A model generated the notes under the pieces. That model saw nothing but the letters and a program-made list of their open reading frames with translations. It was not told where the DNA came from and ran no database searches. From positions 273,462 through 337,461 of the forward strand of contig NZ_JAARLZ010000006.1 of the NCBI RefSeq assembly GCF_011759365.1: 64,000 bases of DNA. The letters are read 5' to 3'. The stretch's first letter is position 1. Every line of letters starts with the position of its first letter. Of the stretch, positions 57,401-64,000 are shown one piece after another. The position numbers were made by a program, and so were the translations under genes. Origin of the DNA: Luteibacter anthropi. GTDB lineage: Bacteria > Pseudomonadota > Gammaproteobacteria > Xanthomonadales > Rhodanobacteraceae.

Positions 57401-60400
57401 CGCGCAGAACCTGCTCAACAGCGGACGCATTTCCAGCGACGGACTGACCGCGCTTTCGGCGACGAAGGACATCGTCAACACCAACGGCCGTATCGATGGT
57501 GCGGGTGTCGCGCTCGTGGCGGGTGGCGACATCCGCTCGGGGAACCTGACCGGGATCGGCGCGCGTGGCATGGAAGGTTCGAGCATCGTCGCGACGCAGG
57601 GCTTGCAGGTCAGCGCCGGGCACGATCTGTCATTGAACAGCACGGCCGTTTCGTCAGGTGGCAACGCGTTGCTGACCGCTGGCCACGACCTGTCGTTGAG
57701 CGGCAACGGTGTATCGGCGGGCGGCAACCTTACGCTGATGGCAGGTAACAACCTTTCGCTTGCCTCCACGGTCACTACCGACACGCCGTATCGCTGGAGC
57801 AGCGTGACGACGACGCATGCCGACGGCATCGGCCTGAGTGCAGGCAACAACCTGTCGCTGGTGGCGGGCAACGACCTGAGCCTGTCCGGCTCGAAGCTCA
57901 CCGCCGGTGGTGACGCCATGCTCCAGGCAGGTCACGACCTGAACCTTGGCGCCGTGCAGACCGGCAATCGCTGGAACACCCAGACGCTTGGTACACAGAT
58001 CGACGCGGGTGGCTCGCTCGGCCTCTCCGCCGGTCACGACCTCACTGCCCAGGCCGCCACCCTGAAAAGCGGTGCGGACATGGTGCTGCTCGCCGGTCAC
58101 GACCTGTCGCTGACCGCTACCACCGACGGTAGCGCCAACCACGTCACCCACCAGGTGAGCACCCTCGATGCCGGCGGCAACCTGAGCATTGCGGCCGGTA
58201 ACGATGCGCTTCTGCAAGGAACGCAGCTGACCGCGGGCAAGACGGTCGGCCTTCAGGCCGGCAACGACCTGACCCTGTCCGCCGTCACGGACAGCACCTC
58301 GCAGACGTCGAGCTGGAAGGAAGGCAAGAAGCACATCACCCAGTCCACCACGGATGAAACCGTGCGCGGCGTGGACGTGAACGCGGGCGCCGGCGTGCAG
58401 ATGGTGGCCGGGCACGATCTCACGCTACAGGCGGCGGGCGTGAAGACGGCGGGCGACATCGCCCTTGGGGCTGGGCACGATCTGTCGCTGACGACAGCCG
58501 ATGAGACGCATACGGTTGTTACGGATACGAAGAAAAAGAAGAGTGGTTTGTTCAGCAGCAAGACGACCACCACGCATGACACCAGCGAACAGACGCTCGT
58601 TAAGGGCGCGACACTCGTCGGCGATAATATTCATTTGATGGCGGGTAATGACCTGACGGCCGAGGGGGCTGCTGTCAAGGCGACGGGTGATATCGCGCTG
58701 GCGGCTGGTCACGATGTCAATCTTCTTGCTTCTGAAGATACATATAACGAAACACACGACAAGACGGTCAAGAAGTCAGGGTTTGTAATCAATCGTGGCC
58801 TCGCTCCTGTGCAGCAGGGAAAGAAGACGGTCACTAATGACGAAACTGCACAGCACGTAGCGACGGGAACCTTGCTAAGTGGCGATTCGATTTCGGTGGC
58901 GGCAGGTCACGATGTGCTCGGCGAAGGCGCCAAGATCGCAGGAACGCATGATGTAACCATCGCCGCCGGCAATGATCTTCATCTCACCACGGCGGTGGAT
59001 AGGTACAGCGATAGCCATGACAAGAGCGTCACCACTACCGGGTATTCGAGGAGTGGTTTCAACGAGGTTTATGGGAAGGTCAAGGACAGTCGAAGCGAAG
59101 AAACGCAACAGGTCACTCATACCGGTAGCGTGGTGGGGTCCAGCGATGGCAGGGTGAATCTTGCCGCTGGTGGTGATCTTCATCTCACCGGTACGGACGT
59201 TATCAGTAAGGCCGGAACCAGTATCGTTGGGAAGAATGTCACCATCGATGCTGACACCGATACGCTGGATACACGTCAATCCCAGAAACATAGCGAAGGC
59301 GGGATTTCCGGGGGGCTGGGCGGTGGTCTCTATGATCTTGCGCTCGATGTGCGCTCGTCCGCGATGCATGCAGGGCGTACGGACGACGATCGGCTTAAAG
59401 CCTTGTATGCTGCGAAAGTGGCGTATGACGTCAAAGACGGCGTGAATGCCGTATCCCAGATGGGCAGCATCACCGACGCTAAAAGTGCCGCAGGTGCGAC
59501 GGGTATCAATATCCAGGTGGGCATTGGAGGCAGTAGTTCGAGCAGCAAGACGACGACACACGATGGCTCATCGTATGGCAGCCATATTGCTAGTGGCGGT
59601 ACGATTACCATCGGTGCTATGGGGGGTGACCTGACGATCGTAGGCGCCAAAGTGACGGGCAATAACGTTGCGCTGGCTGCCACCCGTGACATCAACTTGT
59701 TGAGCCAGGTCGAGGATCATAGCCTCAAGAACGATTCGAAGAACTCGTCGGGAGGCGTGGGTGTCAGTTTCGGATCGGATGGTTTCGGCATCTATGCCTC
59801 AGCAAGCATCGGCAGCGGCAAGGCCCATGGAAATGGGCAGACGCACGCCGAGACGACGATCAATGCCGATGACCGACTGACTATCATCAGTGGTAACGAT
59901 ACGACGATTCAGGGCGCCCAGCTCAAGGGCCAGCAGGTGGTCGCCAACGTCGGCAACAACCTGACGATCCGCAGCGAGCAGGACACCGACGACTTTGCCA
60001 GCAAGACGATGCAGGCCGGTGGCAAGGTGATGGTGGGCCTCACCCAGAGCGGCTTCGTCAGCGGCAGTGCCTACTTTGCACAAAGCAAGGTCGATAGCCA
60101 TTACAGCAGCGTCAACGAGGTCAGCGGCATCCAGGCGGGAAGCGGCGGATTCCAGCTGGATGTCGGCGGTAACACCCACCTCGTTGGGGGAAAGATCGCC
60201 AGCGAAGCGGATGCCTCCAAGAACTGGCTTAGCACGGGCACGCTGACTTACGAAGATCTGCACAACGAATCGAAATACAAGGCCAGCCAGATCAGCTTCA
60301 GCGGCGGAAGCACGGTAGCAAGCAACGTTGCTGGCGCAATCGGTACGGCCATATCGGCTGCTACGCCACAGCACGGCAATGCCAGCAGCGATACCCGCTC

Positions 60401-62168
60401 GGGTATTGCCGAAGGCACCATCGTCGTGCGCAACGATCCAGGCAAGGATCTGTCTGGACTGGATCGTAAGCCGACGCTGGAAAACGAAGCCCTCAAGAAC
60501 ACCTACGACGCAAACAAGGTAGCCGACCGGCAGGAGCTGACAGCACTGGCCGGCTACGTCGGCATGCGCGGCGTAGGCGACATCTCCCTTTGGATGGCCA
60601 AGAACGCGAAGACCGACGATGAACGCGCGGCTTGGATGGATGGGGGCGCAAATAAGGTCATCCTGCACGGCGTTGTCGGTGCGGCCATGGCATCACTTGG
60701 CGGTGGCGAGGCCCTGGGAGGTGCGCTGGGCGGCGCATCGGGCGAAGCGGTGTCGCACGTCATGCAGCAGTATCTGTACGACCACAACGTCCAGCCGGGA
60801 TCGGCGGAGTGGAATACCTACATGCAGCTGGGCAGCGCCATCGTGGGTGGTGCAGTTGGTGGTGGCAATGGTGCGAATGCGGCACTAAGTGGTGATCGCT
60901 ACAACCGCCAGTTACACTCGGACGAAGCCAATTGGATTCGAAACAATGCGGCGAAATTCGCCAGTGAACAGTGTGGCGGTTGCACGCCGACACCTGAGCA
61001 GATAGAAGCTGCCACGTCCCGTTTGGGTCAACAGGCATCGAAGGACGTCGACTTTATCTGGAAGAGCATTCTTCCAGAGGGTGATGACGAAGCTGCACGC
61101 TCATTCCTGGCGAACAGCGGAGCCACCTATACCAACGAAGTCGGCAAGCCACAGGCGATGTTCACGACGGAGCGAGGCCAATTCTTTGCCCCAGCTCAGA
61201 ATATGCAAGATGTGGACAGAGATTTTATTGGGCAGTACGTGAGGCCCGGCGTCAGTCGTCCCTTGGGAGAGGGTGTTGCTGAAGAGTCGAAAAAGTACGC
61301 TTATTTAATTGGTGGCACGATCAAGGACGACCCGTGGGGTCTCGGAAAGAGTGTCGTTATCGGCTTGGCAGGCTCGATCAAAGACGCTGTGTTGCATCCG
61401 ATTACTACCGGTATCGAATTCAAGGATGGTGTAGTGGCGGGCGCGCAGAACATCGGCGAGGGCTTTGCTGCCGGATTCGATGATTCCGCTAAGCGGCAGT
61501 TGGCGGCTATCTACGGACAAGATGTCAGTAGTGTCATGAAAACGGTCGCGGTGCTTCAGGCGGGGGCTGCTGTTGGTGGTGCAATCGGTGCTGGGAAGTT
61601 GGCCGCAACAGGCGGAACGATTGCAGGTAAAACAATAACAGCAACAGCGAAGGAAGCGGGCGACTTGCTTGAAAAAGCAGGTGGTAAAGAAGTGCTTAAG
61701 GATAGTGTTCAGGAAGAAATGGATGCACTCAAGCGAATTGGTGGTAACCCTAATGGACCGGACCTGACGGGAAAGGTGCCTAACGAGCTATACAATACGA
61801 CGGCGATCACTGGATTGAAGGATGGTAAATTACCAGGCAATCCCATTGGCGGTCTTGGAACTCCTCGAGAGATGCCTGCAACGCTCAACCCCAGTGGCAC
61901 GGCTGAAGACTTCGCCATTCGTTGGTTCGGTGATACGCCTGTTAATAAGTTACCTATTAATAATTGCGATGGATGCTGGCGTGCAAAAGACACTGATGGC
62001 GCATGGGTCACATATCGGCCGGCCGGTCGCGCCAGTTCATCCACAACAGCGACTACGGCAACCGTAGAAATTAACAGCGAAGCCATTAAGCGGATGAATG
62101 CGAATTCAGCAGGTGTGGACCAGGTTCTTAAGCTTAAATTTCCCATCAAGAGTGAGGTTGTGCCATGA
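48459..62168 (+). CDS. Giant two-partner secretion exoprotein with C-terminal toxin (CdiA/FhaB type)
   Basis: 4569 residues. Signal peptide ends near SWAQ (43). The TPS secretion domain spans about 45-300 (NPYGITCDGCGIIN at 152-165). A beta-helical stalk follows, including six repeats of about 257 residues between 49.4 and 53.7 kb. The block LIETNARFADYSQFISSDYLLDHLG/RLGDGFYEQQLVTQQ (about 2815-2960) is conserved in large exoproteins. After it come GHDLSL-type repeats and, near 4055-4140, a hydrophobic Gly-rich pre-toxin region. A boundary-like motif YNRQLHSDEANWIRNNAAKFA lies near 4145; no VENN motif was seen. The last ~420 residues are a variable toxin-like tail ending TYRPAGRASSS...LKLKFPIKSEVVP. 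Its stop overlaps the immunity gene by four bases. Confidence 0.93.
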   Translation: MKTNTDTNGRPQGARITGQVLLRAVPLAVALAAVGIPVVSWAQVVPDAAAGTHQPKMDSAANGVPVVDIVAPNAAGVSHNKYRRFDVDQRGLILNNSGSISRTQLGGYIAGNDNLKNGEASLILNEVTSGLPSSLRGYVEVGGKAAPVVIANPYGITCDGCGIINSQRFTLTTGTPVFGGSGSLDAFHVTGGSIAIGSGGLDTAAVDRTDLIARAVQVNGQIWAKDLSVIAGSNDAGYTDASVRAGQATGARTGVAIDVAALGGMYAEKIRLVGTEAGVGVVSSGVIAAQAGDLTLSSAGEVRLTGKTVAMNRLGLDAAGPVTLDGTFGTQTGDVLLTTQGALALHGSVIAANALSMRAYGDIEQSGRLNAGSGLTLATSGALRNSGVVYTGQAFDISTGTGLRNDGIIYAAGVGRASAGGALETTATSTLHAGNALSVDAGSASSLGVIDAGGALALASRGDTTLDGAVQAGGDLSLQGAGVLANRASVVSGGRLDAQAASIGNESTGVLSATGALAVTTAGALANQGSLYAGGDISLTAAALTQAATARIYGGGNVQALISGDTVNGGSLVGGNGLSLTTQGLVSTGELGTRQGDAALTSAGDMTLGGNTVIAGALRARSGGNLQQTGQLTAGSLDVDAVALSNTGSIYSRGDASVHTSNTLANSGSLYGDGSLMLNADGSVVNTGTLHGGNDVGVQARTIDSGKQIDAGRDMRLSADAIHTAGTVQAGRDLSLTTGGTLDNDAQVVAGRDIGVNAATLTNTGALSATNDLALTITGDVANNGRLYAGHALTVDANTVSLGASAAATGADTATLTLRGDLHNAGSLVAGTALNVTAAGLDSSGSLGSTLGTVGVTSTQGDVRLTGTTSGAGALIARSAQNLVVDGTLSGASLDMGAAGSMALAGSIYAAGTSAFNAMQSLTSTGTVYTDGDLSFHAGTTLDASGTIHSGTNLSASAGTLTSHGVLDAGQDLSLQAGTTTLGGTLQAGRDLALNATTTLTNGAQAIAGRDVALGAATIVNTGAVSATRALAVTGSGDLTNDGSLYAGANLSLRTNGLGQGANGQISAAQAIDLVLAGAFSSAGRLVAGQGLTVTAASLASTGQLGTLAGDVALTTTQGNLTLGGTTVSAGGLKATSAGDLAQTGSLSAKTLTLDASGAVQLSGSTYSDADATLKAGTNLTVDGTLSSATQATLSATQGVAVGTAGVVHAGGDLQIHAASIASQGTLDAGNDAILNAGSIDLSGRVQAARDARLSGDTMRNASTLVAARDVMLGSTHAANLANGAISAQRNLAVTVAQDVVNDGILYAGQLFTLDASSFAQGTQAQATGNTGLTITLNGALDSAGSIVGGNGVTIGAGSLRSTGQLGTTQGDVDLTTTQGDLTLAGTTVAAGNLHATSAGALAQTGSLSATAVDLSSAADLTLAGDTSSHAGMTLGTATALHNNGTVYAGKSLGVHAGGGFDNSGAVGAQEGATLDIGGAFTQTASATLQGNGPVSVVAGSIDSKGVLASAQDLQLTGHGNVALAGATQAGGMLRVDADGNMTNAGKLASGSAMTLTGTNIANAATGSLSTGDTLALAARGTLDNQGTIYAGKALTLGASAFNQGAAAQTYGADTLAIDVAGALQNAGNLVAAKGMDVRAGSVATTGMLGTQQGDIAILSRQGDLALGGTVSSAGRLDASTSAALHQSGQLAATSLSLTATGDLTTAGDIVVQDAALKSGGILSQNGTLGANGITLDATTLNNSGRTLSSGDLTVRAQTIGVDGILGAGVKQDGSLGTSGTLHTLAGKTLTAHGSLLAGGVLDVQADALDLSSGTQRAGSDATLLARVGDIDHTGGDLAIGGVLTAQTSGKLINRGANGHTARMQAGQLSLTTGSLDNGAGQLLQTGTATTSIKTTGVLDNTGGTIATNAAGLALRGTRLVNTGGNIQVAGTGLLDINVSQDVDNRQGTLTANGTTQVVAGGGIANDGGLINAHGGTSLSGASLSNTANGAISGSTLDVTVTGAVNNGGGLLQATSGATHVGAGSLTNAGGTVQAANGTVNLGITSTLDNGGGTIAAGAAAQLNAASLSNVSGVISGGTLGLQVGDAVNNSSGLLQSRGNLDLRTVNGLINNAGRIESNGATTLNAGSLANIGGRIANASAQVTQVATGGAIDNRGGTMGGQGDVNLTASSIGNSQAGTLVAAGNMTLSTGQLDNSNGTAYAGNTFTFNNGGATVYNAGGKITAGRQLNLSLLTLENSGGTVQAGIDGVGGVGNVALDIRNLVGQGTIVANNTLGMHLVGDYIQAAGSSIKANGGFNLTVGGQFVNNGSIQAVQGLSISAANITNSAGALLNSANTQLTTGGTITNAGSIQGDTVGLHAGTVNNTGTIMGGDVTVQAGTVINGADMGAQTGNAAYQSGTIAATRNVDIYTNYLLNRDAQVFSLGNINIAGAGRNGQGLFDTRAGQVDNYSGSIQAQGSILLAANQINNVRRVLQTDSHTLTQAEYDASEPLPIADYKHNINKVQEYETWTEYHTISQTTVVAASAQSQIVAGGNISLYGSVTNNTSTIAAAGFLAVNQAGAGGGTGMIAGNENVANQSLALGRTIQSVAVTHHIGCGWEPDLCQPTQEQESYTRRPDTDPSHYIHDNYNALPTVMSGSQGVSIGGVNVSNGGVTGDGRSVSNARLDPNAQAIGLSTANKGGAQAGGGIAIGAQVDPATGHAPQVLGGAGQPLAGVTLPTGGIYSVRAAGAGQSVAVDGGSASAPLAGASGGGSTVTVDGPTGDNLVRSTGGGQRVGVDGVDAGVLSATAGGASARAVGSMGNAYLTALLGHAPSSNYLIETNARFADYSQFISSDYLLDHLGVDPSRTMMRLGDGFYEQQLVTQQVTQLTGRAYLSDYSSGLAEYQALMNNASNVSKTMNLSVGVALTADQVSSLTQDIVWLVQQNVQGHDVLVPVVYLAGGSLGLTAQGAVIAGKDVTIDASGTLANDGLIRGQNRAVLSAQNLLNSGRISSDGLTALSATKDIVNTNGRIDGAGVALVAGGDIRSGNLTGIGARGMEGSSIVATQGLQVSAGHDLSLNSTAVSSGGNALLTAGHDLSLSGNGVSAGGNLTLMAGNNLSLASTVTTDTPYRWSSVTTTHADGIGLSAGNNLSLVAGNDLSLSGSKLTAGGDAMLQAGHDLNLGAVQTGNRWNTQTLGTQIDAGGSLGLSAGHDLTAQAATLKSGADMVLLAGHDLSLTATTDGSANHVTHQVSTLDAGGNLSIAAGNDALLQGTQLTAGKTVGLQAGNDLTLSAVTDSTSQTSSWKEGKKHITQSTTDETVRGVDVNAGAGVQMVAGHDLTLQAAGVKTAGDIALGAGHDLSLTTADETHTVVTDTKKKKSGLFSSKTTTTHDTSEQTLVKGATLVGDNIHLMAGNDLTAEGAAVKATGDIALAAGHDVNLLASEDTYNETHDKTVKKSGFVINRGLAPVQQGKKTVTNDETAQHVATGTLLSGDSISVAAGHDVLGEGAKIAGTHDVTIAAGNDLHLTTAVDRYSDSHDKSVTTTGYSRSGFNEVYGKVKDSRSEETQQVTHTGSVVGSSDGRVNLAAGGDLHLTGTDVISKAGTSIVGKNVTIDADTDTLDTRQSQKHSEGGISGGLGGGLYDLALDVRSSAMHAGRTDDDRLKALYAAKVAYDVKDGVNAVSQMGSITDAKSAAGATGINIQVGIGGSSSSSKTTTHDGSSYGSHIASGGTITIGAMGGDLTIVGAKVTGNNVALAATRDINLLSQVEDHSLKNDSKNSSGGVGVSFGSDGFGIYASASIGSGKAHGNGQTHAETTINADDRLTIISGNDTTIQGAQLKGQQVVANVGNNLTIRSEQDTDDFASKTMQAGGKVMVGLTQSGFVSGSAYFAQSKVDSHYSSVNEVSGIQAGSGGFQLDVGGNTHLVGGKIASEADASKNWLSTGTLTYEDLHNESKYKASQISFSGGSTVASNVAGAIGTAISAATPQHGNASSDTRSGIAEGTIVVRNDPGKDLSGLDRKPTLENEALKNTYDANKVADRQELTALAGYVGMRGVGDISLWMAKNAKTDDERAAWMDGGANKVILHGVVGAAMASLGGGEALGGALGGASGEAVSHVMQQYLYDHNVQPGSAEWNTYMQLGSAIVGGAVGGGNGANAALSGDRYNRQLHSDEANWIRNNAAKFASEQCGGCTPTPEQIEAATSRLGQQASKDVDFIWKSILPEGDDEAARSFLANSGATYTNEVGKPQAMFTTERGQFFAPAQNMQDVDRDFIGQYVRPGVSRPLGEGVAEESKKYAYLIGGTIKDDPWGLGKSVVIGLAGSIKDAVLHPITTGIEFKDGVVAGAQNIGEGFAAGFDDSAKRQLAAIYGQDVSSVMKTVAVLQAGAAVGGAIGAGKLAATGGTIAGKTITATAKEAGDLLEKAGGKEVLKDSVQEEMDALKRIGGNPNGPDLTGKVPNELYNTTAITGLKDGKLPGNPIGGLGTPREMPATLNPSGTAEDFAIRWFGDTPVNKLPINNCDGCWRAKDTDGAWVTYRPAGRASSSTTATTATVEINSEAIKRMNANSAGVDQVLKLKFPIKSEVVP
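49438..53660. repeat. Six ~770-bp internal repeats of the exoprotein gene
   Basis: The motif (S/T)xGxLGTxxGDVxLTxxQGDLxLxGT begins at about 49438, 50213, 50982, 51753, 52538 and 53387. Spacings are 775, 769, 771, 785 and 849 bases. Units three to five are the most alike, so the array may expand or contract by recombination. Confidence 0.75.
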
Positions 62169-62620
62169 AAAATTTATCCTTAGAAATGGCCTTGCATTTG
62201 CAGAATAATATTTTTCTATTGACGTTGGATGATTATTCACCTCATGGCATTATTGGGGGCTTAACAACGGAGAACTGGCAATTTACGGTTGATAGCATAT
62301 ACCGGTGTCTGAAATCTGGTATCTGGGCGATATGGAATGATGGTCCGCTAAACGGCGTCCGTCCAGAAGATAAATATGCCTTTCTCTGTGAAAAATTGGC
62401 CTCACTGAGTCCCCTGGATCTTAATGATGAGGCGGGGGTATATTGGCTCGATGTATCGATCTGCGCTACCGATGCGTCTCGCGAGTTAATATCTGATTCA
62501 CATATTATGGAAATGTCTACCCGGCCATGTGAGCCTTTTATCGAAGAGGTTGAACATCGATATGTAGCCAATGGGGTGTCTTTGTCGAGGGGAGTCTTAT
62601 TCCCTATCCGATTTCCATAG
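62165..62620 (+). CDS. Predicted CdiI-type immunity protein
   Basis: 151 residues, acidic (SPLDLNDEAGVYWLDVSICATDASRE), no signal peptide. The ATG overlaps the exoprotein stop (ATGA), the usual arrangement for the immunity gene of a contact-dependent toxin. Base composition drops noticeably compared with the exoprotein gene, consistent with an exchanged toxin/immunity pair. I recognise no characterised immunity family. Confidence 0.75.
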   Translation: MKNLSLEMALHLQNNIFLLTLDDYSPHGIIGGLTTENWQFTVDSIYRCLKSGIWAIWNDGPLNGVRPEDKYAFLCEKLASLSPLDLNDEAGVYWLDVSICATDASRELISDSHIMEMSTRPCEPFIEEVEHRYVANGVSLSRGVLFPIRFP

Positions 62621-63023
62621 GTTGGTGATGCTCAAGTGGCAGCGGATTTTTTCGATAGTCATTGCATCGTATTTTCAAGATAAGTCAGGCCGAACTGAGC
62701 GGCATTGCGTGCCGTGACAATAGTCGATCAGGAATGACTCTGTCAGTGGGTCGAATTTACTGCCACGAAGGTCTCGTGCTGATATCGGATGCTGCCTTCT
62801 GCCTGGCTTTCATTGTCCTGGAGAGCTCTTGCGAAACGGCTTCTTGGAGAGTTCCAATGGCAAGTTTTGAGATGAACTGCTCAACCGCGAATGGTTCCAA
62901 AGCCTCGCCGAGACCAGAGTCTTGATTGAGCAATAACGTCATTACGGCCAGGGCGGCTGGCGATACGACGAAGATGGCATCTGTTCTGGCATTCGATCAT
63001 GATAACGGCGTAAGGTCTTATAA
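62621..63023. other. AT-richer region downstream of the immunity gene
   Basis: About 400 bases. Two short open frames overlap here, one on each strand: 62662-62925 (+) and 62757-62942 (-, EPFAVEQFISKLAIGTLQEAVSQE). Neither has convincing start signals or a family I recognise. Probably relics of earlier toxin modules. Confidence 0.35.
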
Positions 63024-63200
63024 GTGAACGTGATGATGATCAGCTTCGAATTGATCTCAATATCGTCTTCGATACTTCCAAAATCACTTGCTCCTGTTAT
63101 CTTGGGTAATACATTTGGCCCTGCTTCAACAGAGGGTTCAAATGTGATGCTGGATTATTTTATGAGGGAGAATCAGAAAGGGAGTAGGAATAATCCATGA
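63024..63200 (+). pseudogene. Possible orphan toxin C-terminal fragment
   Basis: A 58-residue open frame ending NTFGPASTEGSNVMLDYFMREN-QKGSRNNP. A stop codon directly precedes its first GTG, so it lacks the rest of any toxin. Its own stop overlaps the next small gene by ATGA. Its position and overlap copy the layout of the toxin tail and immunity gene upstream, so it may be the remnant of an older toxin tail. Confidence 0.35.
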
Positions 63201-63406
63201 AAAAGGCAATTAGGGTGTTGCTTGTTGGAGTTGCTTATTTTTTTGCGCTTGTTGTGTACATACCTATATTGACATATATAAAAACGTGGATGCTTGGTCT
63301 TCCATATGATTTATTAGAAACCATTCCTGTTGCAATTAAGTTTGCTTTATACGGTTCGATTGTGGTTGTAATTATTCTTGCTTTGGGGGCGAAAATTAAA
63401 AAATGA
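63197..63406 (+). CDS. Small two-helix membrane protein, possible orphan immunity protein
   Basis: 69 residues with two hydrophobic helices (VLLVGVAYFFALVVYIPIL; IKFALYGSIVVVIILALGA) and Lys-rich ends (MKKAIR, KIKK). AT-rich relative to the genome. It starts inside the preceding fragment (ATGA). Its location, in a run of toxin relics, suggests an immunity protein for a membrane-acting or membrane-entering toxin. It has no family I recognise. Confidence 0.6.
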   Translation: MKKAIRVLLVGVAYFFALVVYIPILTYIKTWMLGLPYDLLETIPVAIKFALYGSIVVVIILALGAKIKK

Positions 63407-63555
63407 TTGCGAAAATTATGTTGCAATATTGTTGTTGGATTATTTTTTGATTCATTGATGCAATCTTCTCGTGATGGCTAAGTTAATTATTGGGTGATCG
63501 ATGATGTCGGCATTCGGAGCGCCGGTGGCCTGGCAGGTCAACTGGCTGCACCTAA

Positions 63556-63783
63556 GGGAGCAAGGGACGAACAATTTTGAATCACGCGATAGGCGCAGTC
63601 ATCGCCTCGCTGGGCCGCAGTAATGCTTCGGCGGCCGGTATTGGTGCGGCCGCGAATCAAGCCGCCATACCTATAATAGTCGGTTACCTGACCGAGCACA
63701 GGTATAAGGCGGATTCGCCCGAGTTCGCGACAATGATGCAAGTGGTCAGCGCCTCGATCCGAGCTGCGGTAGGTGGGGGCTAA
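63556..63783 (+). pseudogene. Relic of a CdiA pre-toxin domain
   Basis: The translated frame ILNHAIGAVIASLGRSNASAAG ... EHRYKADSPEFATMMQVVSASIRAAVGGG aligns by eye with the exoprotein region at about 60655-60858 (VILHGVVGAAMASLGGGEALGG ... GSAEWNTYMQLGSAIVGGAVGGG). The usable start is TTG at 63577. A stop lies upstream at 63553-63555 and the frame ends in TAA at 63781. It is therefore an orphan fragment of a second exoprotein. Confidence 0.75.
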
Positions 63784-63791
63784 GAGGATTG

Positions 63792-63902
63792 GTGAAATTA
63801 AAGCTAAATATGCCCATAAGAGTTTTCTTGGCGGGAGGGATATTTTTCTTGGTGATCTTTGGCGTCTCTATGGTGATTGCGACGTCCCCCCGCCTTCAGT
63901 AG
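63792..63902 (+). pseudogene. Truncated small membrane-protein gene
   Basis: GTG start at 63792 with GAGG just upstream. The peptide MPIRVFLAGGIFFLVIFGVSMVIATSPRLQ, preceded by KLKLN, has one hydrophobic helix. The frame closes at a TAG around the edge of the IS element. It may be the start of an immunity gene, cut by the insertion. Confidence 0.4.
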
Positions 63903-63923
63903 CGGTCCGGTTTGAGTCCCGAG

Positions 63924-64000
63924 TTACTGTAACTGTTTTGCGTAGGCAGCGGGCGTCAGTCCGCCCAGTGCTATCTTCGGTCGCTCCTCGTTGTATTCAC
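63924..64000 (-). mobile_element. IS3-family transposase, C-terminal end (runs off window end)
   Basis: On the minus strand the last 24 residues read EYNEERPKIALGGLTPAAYAKQLQ and stop at 63924. NExRPHxALGGLTPxxYA is the conserved tail of IS3-family OrfB transposases. The rest lies outside. The element terminus is probably within 63885-63920; no inverted repeat partner is visible in this window. Confidence 0.85.

Noticed and set aside
54840..57623. 927-residue and other long open frames antisense to the giant exoprotein
   Set aside because: Repetitive codon use in the exoprotein gene leaves the antisense frames open; they lack starts with Shine-Dalgarno and any domain pattern.

Overview
The window is GC-rich chromosomal DNA. 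It most resembles the Rhodanobacteraceae/Xanthomonadaceae group of Gammaproteobacteria (Luteibacter- or Dyella-like). That placement is inferred from the large TonB-dependent receptors (one of the Xanthomonas/Caulobacter type), a CioAB-type oxidase, Ku-LigD end joining and a two-partner secretion locus. No rRNA, tRNA or CRISPR array was seen.

Layout. 1-8 kb: the N-terminal part of a TonB-dependent receptor, a hicAB toxin-antitoxin pair with its operator, an arsH-arsC operon divergent from arsR, a Tat-exported GH29 fucosidase-like enzyme, and a secreted mono-heme protein with a small companion. 8.1-19.9 kb (minus strand): an operon coding for all five members of the enediyne warhead cassette. 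Its order is unbL/E3 (DUF1702), an AraC regulator, unbV/E4 (FG-GAP plus ASPIC/UnbV), unbU/E5 (membrane protein), the iterative polyketide synthase PKSE (KS-AT-ACP-KR-DH-PPTase) and a hot-dog thioesterase, followed by a VOC protein. From araC to the thioesterase every junction is a 4-base ATGA overlap. 19.9-26.3 kb (plus strand): a divergent run of secreted proteins (unknown, DUF6265-like, beta-helix, leucine-rich repeat, NHL propeller) ending in an MMPL/RND-type transporter. The gap between the two runs carries three copies of ATCGCAA(A/G)AT, two of them 21 bp apart, a likely binding region for the AraC protein.

26.3-46.2 kb: an SsuABC/TauABC-like ABC importer, a large HPII-type catalase, Ku and LigD for end joining, a second TonB-dependent receptor with a palindrome-rich leader, an FtrA-type regulator divergent from a rhodanese, an alpha/beta hydrolase, glgX, a CsbD-like protein, a lipoprotein, and the cyanide-insensitive bd-type oxidase genes cioA-cioB with a small DUF2474-like partner.

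46.7-64 kb: a two-partner secretion / contact-dependent inhibition locus. The tpsB/cdiB transporter gene has an apparent frameshift separating its signal peptide from the rest. The 4569-residue cdiA-like exoprotein contains six repeats of about 770 bp and ends in a toxin-like tail I cannot assign; its stop overlaps a small immunity-like gene. Downstream lies an AT-richer graveyard of orphan toxin/immunity pieces, including a clear relic of the cdiA pre-toxin domain, cut off by an IS3-family element that runs off the window.

The most unusual content is the enediyne-type PKS cassette in this group, with its embedded regulator, its divergent export operon and no visible oxidative tailoring genes. 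The decaying CDI toxin array is second.
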